DNA of 64,000 bases from Coccinella septempunctata (GCF_907165205.1 NC_058196.1:12752501-12816500); one strand, 5' to 3'; shown: positions 34,771 through 46,330, counted from the stretch's first letter. The notes: generated from the sequence alone by a model not told the origin. Numbers and translations are program-made.

Positions 34771-36338
34771 ATGTATATGTTTTATGTTTTCCGAATTCAT
34801 AAAAAATCAAAAACACCCAACGAATACATTCTAGTATCGCTGGACGTCATTTCACTGTATACGAACATCCCAACAGAATTGATAACGGAAATGATCACGG
34901 AAGGATGGAACAACATCAAGGAAGAAACCTTTGTGAATGTTGAGGAATTTCTGGATCGTTTTGAATTTTCATTGAGTATTAACTACGTAACGCGGTAATT
35001 CATATTTCGAACAAACTCATGGCTTAGGAATAGGAAAATGTATGTCATCCGTCTGTGCCGATTTAGCCACGTCATAATTGCAAAAGATGGCATCCCGCTA
35101 TTACCACTCAATTAGTCAAAAGGCCAACATTATCCAAAACATAAAATTGAGAGCAACCAATCTTTCAAGCCCGAAATTCCATAAGAAAAATTATCAATAC
35201 ATCACAGAAATTCTCCAAAAAAAATCACAATCCTCACTCACTCATAAAGAAAATCATGCGAAGCAATATCACGCACACACCTGAACAAATTATTTCAGCT
35301 GACTCCCCATCAACAATAAAATATTTCAAAATTCCATACATTAGGGGCTTGTCTGAAAGATTGAAATCCACACTTCAAAAGGATATGTCAGATATTAAAA
35401 TAATTCTAAAACCGGAAAACAACATCTACGGGAGATTTTTCACGTAATTAAAATAAGAAATACCCTTGGATCAACGGAGCGACGTAGTTTATAAAATTCC
35501 GTGTTTCAATTGCGTACACTGTTACATAGGTCAAACTGGAAGATATATCAAGATACGCTCAAGGAAACATAAAAATAATCAAAAAAACGAATTATTTAAA
35601 TCAAATCCAACACTCTAATAGAACACCCCATAAAATCAGGACACAATTTTAATTTTAACGCTTTCGAGATATTAGATGAACAATATATATACAGTCCCAA
35701 AACTAGTGAATCAAACGTCACACCACGATAGAGTAGACCAAATACTATTGAATGACACCAATATTAGTTCAGCGAAAATATATCGTTTGCAAAATAATCA
35801 GAATTTTATGAAAATACCTAAAGTTGCCGATTTTCGAACTATTTATATCAATCGCAGGGCCAGTTTGTGACAAAGGATAGCGATTTCAAATCATATTAAT
35901 CCTAGATTATTATCACACCTAACTAAAATTATTTCAAATAGTTATTCGAAAACCCAAGTTAATGTGAATTAAAACGATTTTTTCTACATCTACCGTATAG
36001 AGGGGGTGATAATATGGGCGAAAAACGCTGTCCTTAATCACGAATTGACTCTGTGATTAGAAAAATAGACCGAAAATCGGCAATTTCAGGTTAGGTTTTT
36101 TTGGGAACGGTACATTTTCACATTTTTACCCAACTAATGTTGATGTCATTCGATAATATTTGATCTACTCTACCGTGGTGTGACGTTTGATTTGCTAGTT
36201 TTGGGATACCCTGTATATAAGAAAAGACTATTGAGTGAGATGATTGAAATAAAGAATAATAGAAATTCAGTAAATAAAAGGACGGATATTGAGAATTTGA
36301 ACGCCATATATTTCAATCTCATTCATAAGCTGAAATAA
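34771..36338 (+). pseudogene. PLE protein: RT plus GIY-YIG relic
   Basis: 34771-34998 reads YILVSLDVISLYTNIPTELI, matching PLE RT motif A (SLDVxSLxTNIP). Just after, in another frame, YFEQTHGLGIGKCMSSVCAD matches motif B (GxxMGSxxSSxxAD). The YADD/YVDD motif is absent, so a deletion joins motif B to the C-terminal RT region at 35078-35284 (LSSPKFHKKNYQYI). 35256-35447 gives FKIPYIRGLSERL and ending FFT, the connector. From about 35487 VVYKIPCFNCVHCYIGQTGR and RSRKHK form the GIY-YIG core, then KSGHNFNFNAFEILDEQYI up to the MITE at 35692. After the MITE the frame resumes with YKKRLLSEMIEIKNN and ends at TAA 36336-36338. Frameshifts, the deletion and the insertion make it inactive. Confidence 0.87.
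35692..36213. mobile_element. 522-bp MITE inside the PLE ORF
   Basis: The ends CAG-TCCCAAAACTAG and CTAGTTTTGGGATACCCTG are inverted over about 80 bp (including GTCACACCACGATAGAGTAGA) and flanked by TA on both sides. Removing the element and one TA rejoins the PLE reading frame (…DEQYI / YKKRLL…), which proves insertion after the PLE. No coding sequence inside. Confidence 0.9.
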
Positions 36339-36539
36339 TTCAAACTCAAATTACAAAAAGAATTCGCACCACAATGTCCGCCCATATCAACAATCAATTG
36401 GTGGAATATTTGAAAAAATTTTTCGTTTTCCGAAGTGTAATTGTTTACTTTTATGGAGCCCTAGTGAAATCAAAAATTTCAGAGAATGAAAACCTTATAG
36501 TTTCGGTATGTAACTGTTTTTATGTGTCTCTTTTCTCTG

Positions 36540-36875
36540 TTTGTTGTTCGATAAATACTTAATTGCATCACACCAACTGTTATACCTTTTTATATGACGT
36601 CATTTTTCATGTTTGTTTATCCTTTTAAATTTTATCTATTGACTGTTTCAATTTTAAAATTCTACTCACATTTATACAAGGCGTATCTTTTTGATTTTAA
36701 CTTGATTTCATTGTGTTTCTTTGTGCTTTTCTTATACATAGTGGCTGACGCAATGCTTTTTGTATATTCATAGTGCCCTGAAGATTCTTTCAAATTAAAG
36801 TGAAACGTCGGCTTAGAGGCAAAGAGTGTTCTTGTTTCAATCGATCCTTCACACCCAAAGAAATATCATCACAGT
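36540..36875 (+). repeat. PLE right terminal repeat (inverted)
   Basis: Inverted partner of 34253-34591. Ends near GATCCTTCACACCCAAAGAA. Contains the right ribozyme-like motif. Confidence 0.85.
36778..36809 (+). ncRNA. Hammerhead-like motif in PLE right end, stem II weakened
   Basis: CTGAAGA at 36778-36784, GAAAC at 36802-36806, GTC at 36807-36809. The stem II outer pair is T·T here rather than G-C as in the left copy; CTTT/AAAG remains. It is the inverted counterpart of 34314-34345. Confidence 0.5.
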
Positions 36876-36880
36876 AGATG

Positions 36881-38734
36881 ATTATCATATCGTTTCATCT
36901 CTCTGCGCAATAAGTAAAATTCAAAAGGGTGGCGCGATGTGTTCTAGAAAAGGTAATTTCCTTACGAATATGAGAATTCTAATTTTTTGAGATTCATTAC
37001 TTGAAAAATGAAAGATGATATCAATTTCAAGAACACAATGAAGAATAAAAATTTGTTCAGAAAAACGGGAAAAATTACCCTGAATATTTCAATCTAACAA
37101 ATGCTCAATTTGAGCCTCTCCAACTGCAAAGTATAAATTTTTCTCAAACTTCTGCCTCACATTTTGGAGCATTTCGAGGAAAATTGGGCTACATTTGTCG
37201 ACAATTTGCTGGCATAATTTTTTCAAAGAGGCCCATTTTGTGGCAAAAATGTTCGATTTCAAGTGAGGGGGGACATATAGAATTGGCACAGTCTTCATTT
37301 TGAGAGGCCACTTGAAATCGAAAATTTATGCTACAGAATGCACCTCGCTGAAAATAAGAGCCGGTAAATTGTCGACTATTGTAGCCGAAATACACCTGAA
37401 ATGCCCCATAATGTGAGGCGGAAGTTTGAGCGAAATTTAAACTATTGTATTGCATTTGGCGGAGCTCATTGAAGATTCGTTATATTAAGGAAGTTACGAC
37501 ACTTTTCTCGTTATTTTGAACGAACATCCTCTCCCTACATTGTCTCTCTGAAAACAGTGATCCTCTTTGCTCTAGGTTGATTTGGTGATATTTTTCTTTC
37601 AGAATCGAATATAACGTAAACGAAAGATTGAATCTCAGAAAATATTCGTATCCATTTTAAGAAGAAAACTACTTCAATCATATGTCGAAAGACAAATCTT
37701 CGCTCTTCAAATTCAACAGGCTGGGGTCGTCGCGCAAAGGGATGAAATGATATGATATTGGTTTTCCAAAATCTTGATTTTACTACTAGAAAGAACCTCT
37801 GTTCACTTTCCAATATGACATCCTGTATATAAAAACCTCCAGAGATCATTGAATAAAAACTTTCATAATTACCTACGTTACTTTTGAGCTTGCTTCAGAA
37901 ACCACGGATGGTGATATCACTGAGTAAATATTTTCAGTCGAAGTTTGGTAAGATGAACTGAAAAATTTCAATAATCTAATCCATATCTGGGTTCATTGTT
38001 TTACAATTTGACTATATTTGAAGTAATTCCTATCATTGAGTCAGTCGCCTCTATTGTTTTCGTACATTCCGTTATCGATGTCGCAGATCTCGTAAGTTCA
38101 TATATTTTATTGGATAGTTGTACGTCAACAGAATTCATCCAGCAAAGTTATTCACGTTCTCTTAGTATACAGTGGTCCAGTGGAATTTTACCGATATGAA
38201 AAAAGAAGGTACAATTGCCATGAATTTTTTGTTGTATTCAGAGCGTGAAATACTGACTTCCCTCTTTCATTTCGATAAATATACCTCGTGTCTGATAGGC
38301 ACAATATCACAACCTCTTAGATGTATTACTAAAGTACAGTGTTGTGATTTCGAATGAAAATGTGCTGAGTTGTTAATTAATTCTTAATTATATGCAATCT
38401 CGCCTTCATTCAGACCGTTCACAAACAATAAGAGTGTTTTCAATTCGAGAGAGATCCTTTAAGTGTGATTAGGTTCAAAATTGGTATAGTTTAATAGAAT
38501 TTCAGTGAAATAAATTAATTTCATTGTAGACATCTATATAGATGCGCAATTACATACCCATTTCATTGTATTTTCTAATTTCATATCTAAGCATGGTTAA
38601 ATTTCAGTTTACCACTTATACTACAAACCAAATGTGCCCATATACGATTCCATTATTCGAGGAAAACCACTAAACAATATTAGATTGTTTTTCGGAATAT
38701 TTATATTTACATGTGATATGTTAACGTCCATTTT
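36881..38734. other. Non-coding stretch
   Basis: No gene recognised. A CATCCTGTATATA word at about 37818 resembles a MITE end but no partner was found. Frames at 37089-37849 on the minus strand show no domain. Confidence 0.4.
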
Positions 38735-38965
38735 TTCTTCAATTGAAATAAAATATCGCGAAGTTGGACTCTTTGAGCTTAAACCGGAATGTATTGGTTG
38801 GTGGACGCTTCCCCAACATTCCTTTCGAAGATACCATTTTATGACTGTAACTTTTAGCTTTTCGACTTTGCTTGAAAAAGGGGTAACCTTCCTCGAAACG
38901 TTGGCGTTGTTGTGAAATAAGAGTTATCAAAGAGTCCAACTTTCCGATATTTCATTTCAATTCAA
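38735..38965. repeat. Fold-back repeat with CTCGAAACGTTGG word
   Basis: Bases about 38738-38777 (TCAATTGAAATAAAATATCG, then AAGTTGGACTCTTTGA) match 38928-38965 in reverse complement. Inside the right half, TTGAAAAAGGGG…CCTCGAAACGTTGG resembles the end sequence of the PLE at 48715 (TTGAAAAAGAG…CTCGAAACGTCGG). Probably a decayed short PLE-derived snap-back element. Confidence 0.45.
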
Positions 38966-38969
38966 ATTT

Positions 38970-41900
38970 ACTTTCTTCTCATTGAAGGTTATTCCTTTTC
39001 ATGAACGTTTCATATTCTAATTAAATTCCATTCATTCATATATATTTCGAAATCTTGCACATTGATGTATATTTAAAGATGCAGTTTACCAAGAGTCCAT
39101 CCTAAGACACATTTTTTTCATATTGTACAGTGCTTTCGGAAAGTAATGAATACCTACATTCATTATTTCTCAAACTGAGAGTCGAGTTTGTTTTGAACCT
39201 AGGCATTTTTTGACATATGACCCAAATATATTACGTAATCAATTCCAAATTTTCCTCTAAAAGTCATGAAAAACCGCCTCGGTCGCTGAAGCAACTGTAG
39301 CAACTGTAGAACAATCATAATTTTTGACAATATGTACCTAAAATAACACGATCTTTCAATTGGCATAGACGAAATTGGGTGTTGCCATTTAAAAAATTGT
39401 CAATGACGTCGTAGGTATAACGAATAAAGTTGGATATGAGTCGCGCAATTTTTTTAAAACAAAATCGACGTATCAGAGGATTTTTTCTAAAACATCTCAA
39501 CTTCAAGAATAACGAATTTATTCGTTACTTCTCGAAAGCAATGATGATGTCATGATAGTCGCATACCGGGGTGCCTGCATTTTGCGGGGACAAATCACTT
39601 TTAATAAGTGAAAATTCTCTAAAAGAGGAGAAGGAGAAAAATAAGGATGCACTAGTTTATGCCGAAGAATAGTTTTTGTGAACTAGAAGCTATAGCATAC
39701 TTCAAAATCGAGTTCAAAACACAAGATCAACAATACGACAATCAGTTTGTCATATCCTTTGGCCGTTGGAAATCATCATTTATATGTCAATTTGTAGGTA
39801 TTGCGCTACGTTTCGAAGTAATTATTTATAATTCACTTGACTAATGACCATGCAACAACAAAAAAGCCATAATGATTATCTAATTATTTAACTTCCTTTG
39901 CCGATATATTTATGGGGTACACTTCCTAAGTTTATTCCATATTTGCTTTGAGCAATCCCGATATTTGATAGGCAGTAAAAGATTCTTTTATAGTCCTATT
40001 CAGTTTGCTCAATAGGACGAGTTGAGTACTTCGTTTTCATTTGTGTTTGTCGAGTTTTAGAGGCATTGTTGACCTATTCCTGTTCTTCATGCTCAAGTTT
40101 CCTGAGTGTGATTTACGAGTATCATAATATACTTTTCTAATTATCCCTGACCCATTTCTATGCCAGAGCTTTGAGTTCTTCTGTAAAACATAGGCGTAAC
40201 AGTAAAATGAACAAAAGTACCAATTATTTTCTCTTATACATATACCCACTATTTTAGGAGTCATCACAGGGTAATTTATGTTCCTGCAAAAAAGTGAAGA
40301 GTTTGTAGCTTCCACAGCTTCAATGATTTTCCATTGATTTTATGTGAACTCATCTGATGATTGAACATGCAATTCGGTTTAGGTACTCGGCAATGATGTC
40401 GCACTCAGTAATACTAATTATACCACGATTAAGTCAGCACATTTAATTTTTCCAAAATAACATGGTAGCGAATATTGCTTTATCTTGGAAGAAATGCTTT
40501 TTTGGACCAGTTTTCGGAACGAATTCATTCATCAAATTCAGATGCTCATAACAGGTTTTTAGAATGAAACTCTCGGAAATATTTACTCCAACTAAAGACA
40601 ACGATACCAGTTCAACGACAAAACTATTTCAAAACAGAAAGACTTGAGTTAAATAACAAACTTTCTGAATATTATATTGTGGGAAGAAACAAAATGTTAA
40701 CAACTTGGAGTCATTTATGTTCAAAATTACCTCCTTGGTCTTTCACAAACTTTCGAATCTTTCGCCAGAATTTTCCAACCTCCTGTGTCATAATATCGGG
40801 TTGTTACTTTATGGTATCATAAGTGTCGGAGACGTATGTAGTCCATTCAAGAATGAATGACATCCCGCTAGTCCTTGAAAGTTCAGACGCAGCATAAATC
40901 TGGTCACGAAAGATCTTTCATAATTTTTGTAGATCCAAACACACGGATGGTATATATGAATATAATCTAGAAAAATATCGATATTCGATTTGTTTGATTA
41001 ATTTAAGGATATAAACAGTAGTACAACATTCTAATTATCATCGACCAACGAATAAAGTCACATATAATAGGTCATGGATCACTGTTTATTCACAATATCA
41101 CAATTCCAACCTGAAATCCGCAACACAAAAATCTCAACTTATGGGCTATTACCAACTTAATTTCGATTTTTCATAACCACCCGAGATGTCAATCATTCTT
41201 GAATGGATTATATAATAATAATAATTTTTGGTTAACTGGGTGGGTTTTTTTATTTAAGAAATAATGATGTTAATGTCAATTTGGAGGATTGAATGTGAAT
41301 AGAATTTTTTAGATACAGTTTTGCATTCCATTTCATCAAGGTATTTTTATAAGAATAACATTTGAGTATATATTTATTCCTTTTGAAAAATCTGGTGATC
41401 TGGAGTGAAGCGAGTAGAATTTTTTTCGGGTTACAACATATTTTTGCAACCGTGACAGAACTTAGGTGAAGTAGAAACTGAACTCGCGTGTGTGGTGAAC
41501 TGTGATCTTAGGCAGATTGAGCTTTTGTCGTTTTTATGAAAAAAAAACAGATAGGTTTTGCAACGAGTTATTATAGGGCACGATGGATCAACAGAAGATT
41601 AAAAAAGGCCCCCCTTTTTGTTCCTGAAAACGCGTACACTAAGTTGTGCCGTTGAAATTTTCATTTCCCATTTTTTCCATAAGATTGCTATGCTGGTCCA
41701 TTCCATATATTTGATGGAATATCTTGAGAATCGTATGGAATACCAAAAAAATCTCTACGTAACGAAGCAGCACAAACCTAGCACCATTCAGTACAAAAAC
41801 TTTTTTTTCGAAAATCAAGAAATGCTGAGCCAATTGCACACACATGTAGCTATTATTAAATAAGGTGGTGCCGTATAATTCGAATAATTTACTAAATATT

Positions 41901-43230
41901 TTCAGCATTTTCAATGACTCCTTCATTAGATAAGCAACGTCTCGAGCAACGTTTTCGTACAAAAGTTGAAGTTATTTCAAATTATCATATTTATCATAAT
42001 ACCTTCTCCAATGTGCATGCTACGTCACCTTCTATGTCATCACCTATCCATTTGGCTTTGAACCGAATTGCACCTTCTTAGCTATTTGTTGCTAGCATTT
42101 TGAAGTCCTTTCGATGCGATCCGTATTTTCCCCAGTGACTCCTGCTAAAATATTTATTTCATTTTCTGATCCATCACTCAAACAAAACAACTAAGCTATG
42201 ATATTTATGCGTTCAAGTCGTGAAAAAGTTTCTTATATGCTCAATTATATCTTAATCGAAATTCCATCAATAAAAGATTTAGGATTTTGAGGCAGGATTT
42301 GATATCGACAGGGGCAAAACTTGGCATGAAGTGAACGCCAAATCATACAGACCATTCTTCTCGAACCAAATACTATAAAAATCAAACAACTAGTTTACCT
42401 TTAACTCTCCAGGCAAGGTCCCCGATGCTAGATCGACTTCATAGAGGCAGATCCTGTATATTATCGATCCATAAGGAGCGCCATTAACAAATTTCATCAA
42501 TTATTCCCCATGGTTAAGTTTGCTAGTTTTCGTCAAAACAGCTGCTATTGTTTTTTTGAAAAATTAAAGGTACAGGTTCTGGATGTATCTACCCACTTCG
42601 ATATTGTCATCATATTCATTCCGAACCATTTTGTACGATAAACGATCATCACGAGATCGGGTCTTCTATCACTTTTAACTCCATAGTTTCAATATGTATA
42701 TATTTCTTATAAAATTTGGGAAAAAGCAAGAAAAGGAAAATTTGATTATTACCTACATATAATCTTTTTTATGTCAGTGTTATACAATCATTATTTGTTT
42801 GTGGAATAAAGGAGTTGTATAGTTATAATTATTCCGAAATTTTCAAGAATACCATTAAAATTGAATATCATTCACCTAATTCGCCCTCCGCCACTGGTTG
42901 GAGTTTCCATTCATGGCAGCGATGATTTAGGAGCGTTGCTATTTCATAATTACCCAGAGTTTGTTTCGTGAAAATCCAGAGCCTACTGTATTTATTCACG
43001 AAATCCGAACAAATTATGCCGGTTTTCATGAGACAAAGATAATTCTGTATATTTTGCACTTTAGGTATTAGCATCAATGATTTGGATAAGGTTTTAATGG
43101 AATTCGAGGGTTCTATCTAATGAGTACTTCTGGATTTAGAGATATCTACTGAGTTTACAAAATTAAGAGCCCTTTGGAATATGAAACTATATTAAGGATA
43201 TAGAGTCTATAGTGAATCTGGTATCTTATG
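38970..43230. other. Non-coding stretch
   Basis: About 4.3 kb with no recognised gene or transposon. Overlapping frames on both strands at 41618-41962 share no known motif. A TA-rich (ATA)n patch lies at about 41212-41226. Confidence 0.4.
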
Positions 43231-43234
43231 GAAA

Positions 43235-43440
43235 AAGGGAAAAAATGCATTCTTTTTTTCATTACCGAGCTTTCGCAATTTGTTTATTGCATCTTCAGGA
43301 TTTCTGAAAAATGTACAGACATGGTACAGACTATTTTATGTCTGTATATTTTTTAGAAACCCTGAAGATACAGTAAACAAAGTGCGAAAGCTCGGTAAAG
43401 AAAGATGTGTTTTCTTCTTCCATATAAGAGACCAGAGTTA
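43235..43440. mobile_element. Short snap-back element with paired ribozyme-like motifs
   Basis: Left arm about 43240-43330 and right arm about 43340-43435 are inverted copies. Shared words include ACCGAGCTTTCGC, TGTTTATTG, ATCTTCAGG and TGTACAGAC. Each arm carries a hammerhead-like motif pointing outward (43267-43298 minus; 43372-43393 plus). About 200 bp, no coding sequence. Same plan as 5860-6280 and 55230-55825. Confidence 0.6.
43267..43298 (-). ncRNA. Hammerhead-ribozyme-like motif
   Basis: Minus strand: CTGAAGA, an extra T, stem II GCAAT/ATTGC, GAAA, GCT, C. Stem III AGCT is self-complementary. Stem I can form three pairs (ATC with GGT, including one G-T). The inverted partner at 43372-43393 keeps CTGAAGA and GAAAGCTC but has an eroded stem II. 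Confidence 0.5.
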
Positions 43441-43692
43441 CTATACCCTCTCCTTGAAGAAAAAGATGAATAAAAATCATTTTGTCCATTCGATTGATTT
43501 GTTCAATTTTCAATTGAGAAATTGAGCTTCAGAGCGTGAATCCTTCATTTCAAAAGTTTTTTTATTGTATATTCTTTTTTCTTGAGTCAAGCTCAAATTT
43601 CATTCTTTACATTCATGGTTCGACACCCTCATTTTAGCAGAATCTTTTAGTTTGCATTTTCAAGTAATTTCATTTACGAATTAATTTTGGGG

Positions 43693-44133
43693 AATAGTTA
43701 TTTTCCTATCAAGTGCGGAAAGTGATACTTGCCCGCACGAAACTGCCGTTACAACGGCAGTTTCGTGCGGGCAAGACACTTTCCGCAAGAGTTAGAAACA
43801 ATATTTTTTCTACAAGCGCTTGAAATATATAAATGTATCCATTTCACGAAACATATCATATCTCATTTGATTTATTCATATATAATGACAGACGTAATTC
43901 TGCATGTCATTACTATGGGTTTCTCATTGTTGACGTTCTGTGCATAGAAACATGATAGAATTTTATTTATTCTATAATATTTTCATGCGGGAAAAACCCC
44001 TGCTAATCCATTCCCGCACGCAAATGCGGGCGGGAAAGAAATAGCAGGCGTTTTTCCCGCACGTTTTGGGAAAAGTGACTCTTTGCAACTTGGAATGCGT
44101 GCGGGAAAAAGGTTGAACGCGCACGCTTGTAAA
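43693..44133 (+). mobile_element. CCCGCAC hairpin element, copy 1 of tandem dimer
   Basis: Begins AATAGTTATTTTCC and ends CGCACGCTTGTAAAAAATAG, where copy 2 starts. Contains a 42-bp perfect palindrome (43731-43772) and a GC-rich distal part with CCCGCACG repeats in both orientations. It lacks the inner hairpin (TTACCCGAAC…GTTCGGGTAA) present in copy 2. No coding sequence: frames across it are shared by all copies only because the DNA is conserved. Confidence 0.8.
43731..43772. repeat. Perfect 42-bp palindrome
   Basis: Twenty-base arms starting GCCCGCACGAAACTGCCGTT, spacer AC, then the exact complement. Imperfect pairing continues outward through TGCGGAAAGTG, so the hairpin can extend to arms of about 37 bases. 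Confidence 0.92.
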
Positions 44134-44610
44134 AAATAGTTATTTTCCTATCAAGTGCGGAAAGTGATACTTGCCCGCACGAAACTGCCGTTACCCGAAC
44201 GATGCGAAGCAGAGTTCGGGTAAGCAGTTGAGTGCGGGCAAGACACTTTCCGCAAGAGTTAGGAACAATATTTTTTCTACAAGCGCTTGAAATATATAAA
44301 TATATCAATTGCACGATACAGATCATATCTCATTTGATTAATTCATATAAAATGACAGACGTAATTCTGCATGTCGTTACCATGGGTTACTCATCGTTGA
44401 CGTTCGGTGCATAGAGACATGATAGAATTTAATTTATTCTATAAGATTTGCGTGCGGGAAAAACCCCTGCTAATCCACGGACGCAAATGCGTACGGGAAA
44501 GAAATAGCAGGCGTTTTTCCCGCACGTTTTGGAAAAGTGACTCTTTGCAACTTGAAATGCGTGCGGGAAAAAGGTTGAACGCGCACGCTTGTAGAAAAAA
44601 ATATTTTCAT
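44134..44610 (+). mobile_element. CCCGCAC hairpin element, copy 2 of tandem dimer
   Basis: Head-to-tail with copy 1 and similar over nearly the full length. Carries a hairpin within a hairpin: outer arms AGTGCGGAAAGTG…CACTTTCCGCA and inner TTACCCGAAC/GTTCGGGTAA. The distal part is bounded by TTTTTTCTACAAGCG and CGCTTGTAGAAAAAA, an 15-bp inverted pair. A third copy lies inverted at 60424-60893. Confidence 0.8.
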
Positions 44611-44734
44611 TTTCCAACACAGGATTCCGACATCGTTCGGAATTGTAAACATACCGCACCGTTTTTGTTCTGTTTTCAGTTCTGAAAAAACGATGTCGTA
44701 CCGTATAAAACATCCTGAATTGGAAGATAACCGT

Positions 44735-45985
44735 GTTTTTCTGGTCGCTAGCTAGATAAGTCGAAATTAAGACGTTTTCATCGACGCAAATTTACCGAAT
44801 TTCGACTGTCGGGCACATCTGATTTCCGCACCCCCCTGTGGGTATAGAATCAGATGTTCCCCCGCAGACCACTTCACTTACGATTCACTTACGATTAATT
44901 CACCTGCTGTTCACGTACTTTACGATTTGCGATTAATTAGTGCCGTCCGCCGTAAAAACTTGTTGGGAGATTTCTTTAGAGTTGCTTTTCTTTTTTCTTT
45001 GTTACGATTCGGAGTATACTTTGTTTTCTTTTCTCTCTTCACGGTATTGGGTGATATTTTTCTGTTTTCTGGGAGTTTGCGAGAGCAAGTGGTCAACCGA
45101 AACCATAGGTAAGACGACACTCCGCCATTTTTTTCTCATTCGTATCATTGGAACTTCAGCCTCCCTTCATCCCTTCCTACCCCTAGTTTAAGCTCCACTC
45201 CTACTGCAGAAGCACCCCGCTGGCGTGGGTACTCAGGGGGGGCAGAAAGCACTTTGGAGTGGCGAAAAACTTCCTCCACCCTTTCCTACCCCAGGTTAAG
45301 TTCCACTCCTACTGCAGGAGCACCCCGCTGGCGTGGATACTCAGGGGGCGCGGAAAGCACTTTGGAGTGGCGAAAAACCTTCCTTCATCCCTTCCTACCC
45401 CGGGTTAAGTTCCACCCCTACTGCTAAAGCACCCCGCTGGCGTGGATACTCAGGAGGTGCGGAAGCACTTTGGAGTGGCTAAACGTTTTTCCTTCCCCGT
45501 TGTTTCGACGCACACCTCAGCTGTTATCGAAGAACCCCGCTGGCGTGGATACTCAGGGGGCGAAGAACGCACCTAGGGGTGAGCTGTCGTAAATCTGTGC
45601 CGACTTTCATCCCCTAACCTGGCTGAGGTCCGATATCTGTCCGTTAAGTGTACGTCTCAGGTTCTGGCTGGCGAACTAGTCCGTATACCCCCGTATAAGT
45701 GTTGAGATCGGATTCCGTTTCATTCCGTCCGTTTTGCCCTGTAAATTCACTGGTTTCCATTCTTTCAATGTACGAATTTTGTAATAGTGCCATTTGTGTT
45801 TCCTTTTACGAGTCGACAAATAAAGGTTGTGTACGTTGCTTTTGACTATCATTGGGCGTCGCTAACACCCTAGACACCACGGAACCTTGTCTTCGGCTAG
45901 TAGCTACCAGGGTAGGTTTGCTATTCTCCCTTAAAGAATAGCTGGCGCTCGAGTACACCGAGGAAAACCTGTTACACACCATAAT
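44735..45985 (+). mobile_element. GC-rich block, possible solo LTR
   Basis: About 1.2 kb with clearly higher GC content than its surroundings. It holds a tandem repeat (45160-45590), then AATAAAGG at 45820 followed by GT-rich sequence, and finishes with …CCTGTTACACA. TG near 44735 and CA at the end, a polyadenylation-like signal in the last fifth and a repeat-bearing upstream part are the plan of an LTR (U3-R-U5). Against this, no matching 5-bp target duplication and no primer-binding site next to it were seen. A host CpG-rich regulatory region is the alternative. Confidence 0.35.
45160..45590 (+). repeat. Tandem repeat, about 108 bp x 4
   Basis: The words CACCCCGCTGGCGTGG, TACTCAGGGGG and GCACTTTGGAGTGGC recur. 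CCCCGCTGGCG starts shift by about 108, 109 and 104 bp. The last copy is more diverged. Confidence 0.88.
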
Positions 45986-45989
45986 ATAA

Positions 45990-46328
45990 TATTAAAAGTG
46001 AATATCGGCACAAGGAACATGAAATCAAAACACTCATTATCCTAGCGAAGTTTCGGAAATTTTTCCTTCATCAGGCTACAACAAAATATAATTGTTACCA
46101 AGCATTCAGATTGGATCAAAAAACAACAAAAAGATCCAGAATATAAAAAGAAGAGAGCAAAAATATAAAAACTAATATATGAATAAAATGTGAACAACCG
46201 AATGACTGAAAAGAATGAATGAAAAATTTTTTTTGGATTAATTATGTGAAAACGAAACATCGAATAAGGGCAGACATATAGAAATATCAATTGCCCGAAA
46301 ACATTATAGTTAAAATCATATATGTACA
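45990..46328 (-). mobile_element. PLE terminal fragment
   Basis: Contains the hammerhead-like motif 46047-46074 (minus) with AGAAACACA-poor, A-rich flank similar in layout to the PLE arm at 34253. Right side is cut by the MITE at 46331. No coding trace. Confidence 0.4.
46047..46074 (-). ncRNA. Hammerhead-ribozyme-like motif
   Basis: Minus strand: TAGC, CTGATGA, an extra A, stem II GGAAA/TTTCC, GAAAC, TTC, then GCTA. TAGC pairs with GCTA for a 4-bp stem I. Stem III (ACTT) is not self-complementary here, so this copy is probably inactive. Confidence 0.5.
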
Positions 46329-46330
46329 TA

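Larger units (their letters stand above)
34248..36880 (+). mobile_element. Penelope-like element with ribozyme-bearing inverted ends
   Basis: PLEs are retroelements whose single protein joins a telomerase-like RT to a GIY-YIG endonuclease, typically with complex terminal repeats. Here arms of about 340 bp (34253-34591 and 36540-36875) are inverted and nearly identical. A direct second copy of part of the left arm follows at 34591-34745. Between lie RT, connector and GIY-YIG traces on the plus strand. Each arm has a hammerhead-like motif pointing outward. A 522-bp MITE interrupts the ORF. The coding part is broken and internally deleted, so this copy is dead, yet its arms remain alike. Confidence 0.88.

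Noticed and set aside
44003..44713. Several 90-107-codon frames rich in Arg/Cys in the hairpin elements
   Set aside because: They cross GC-rich palindromes present in all copies and appear on both strands.
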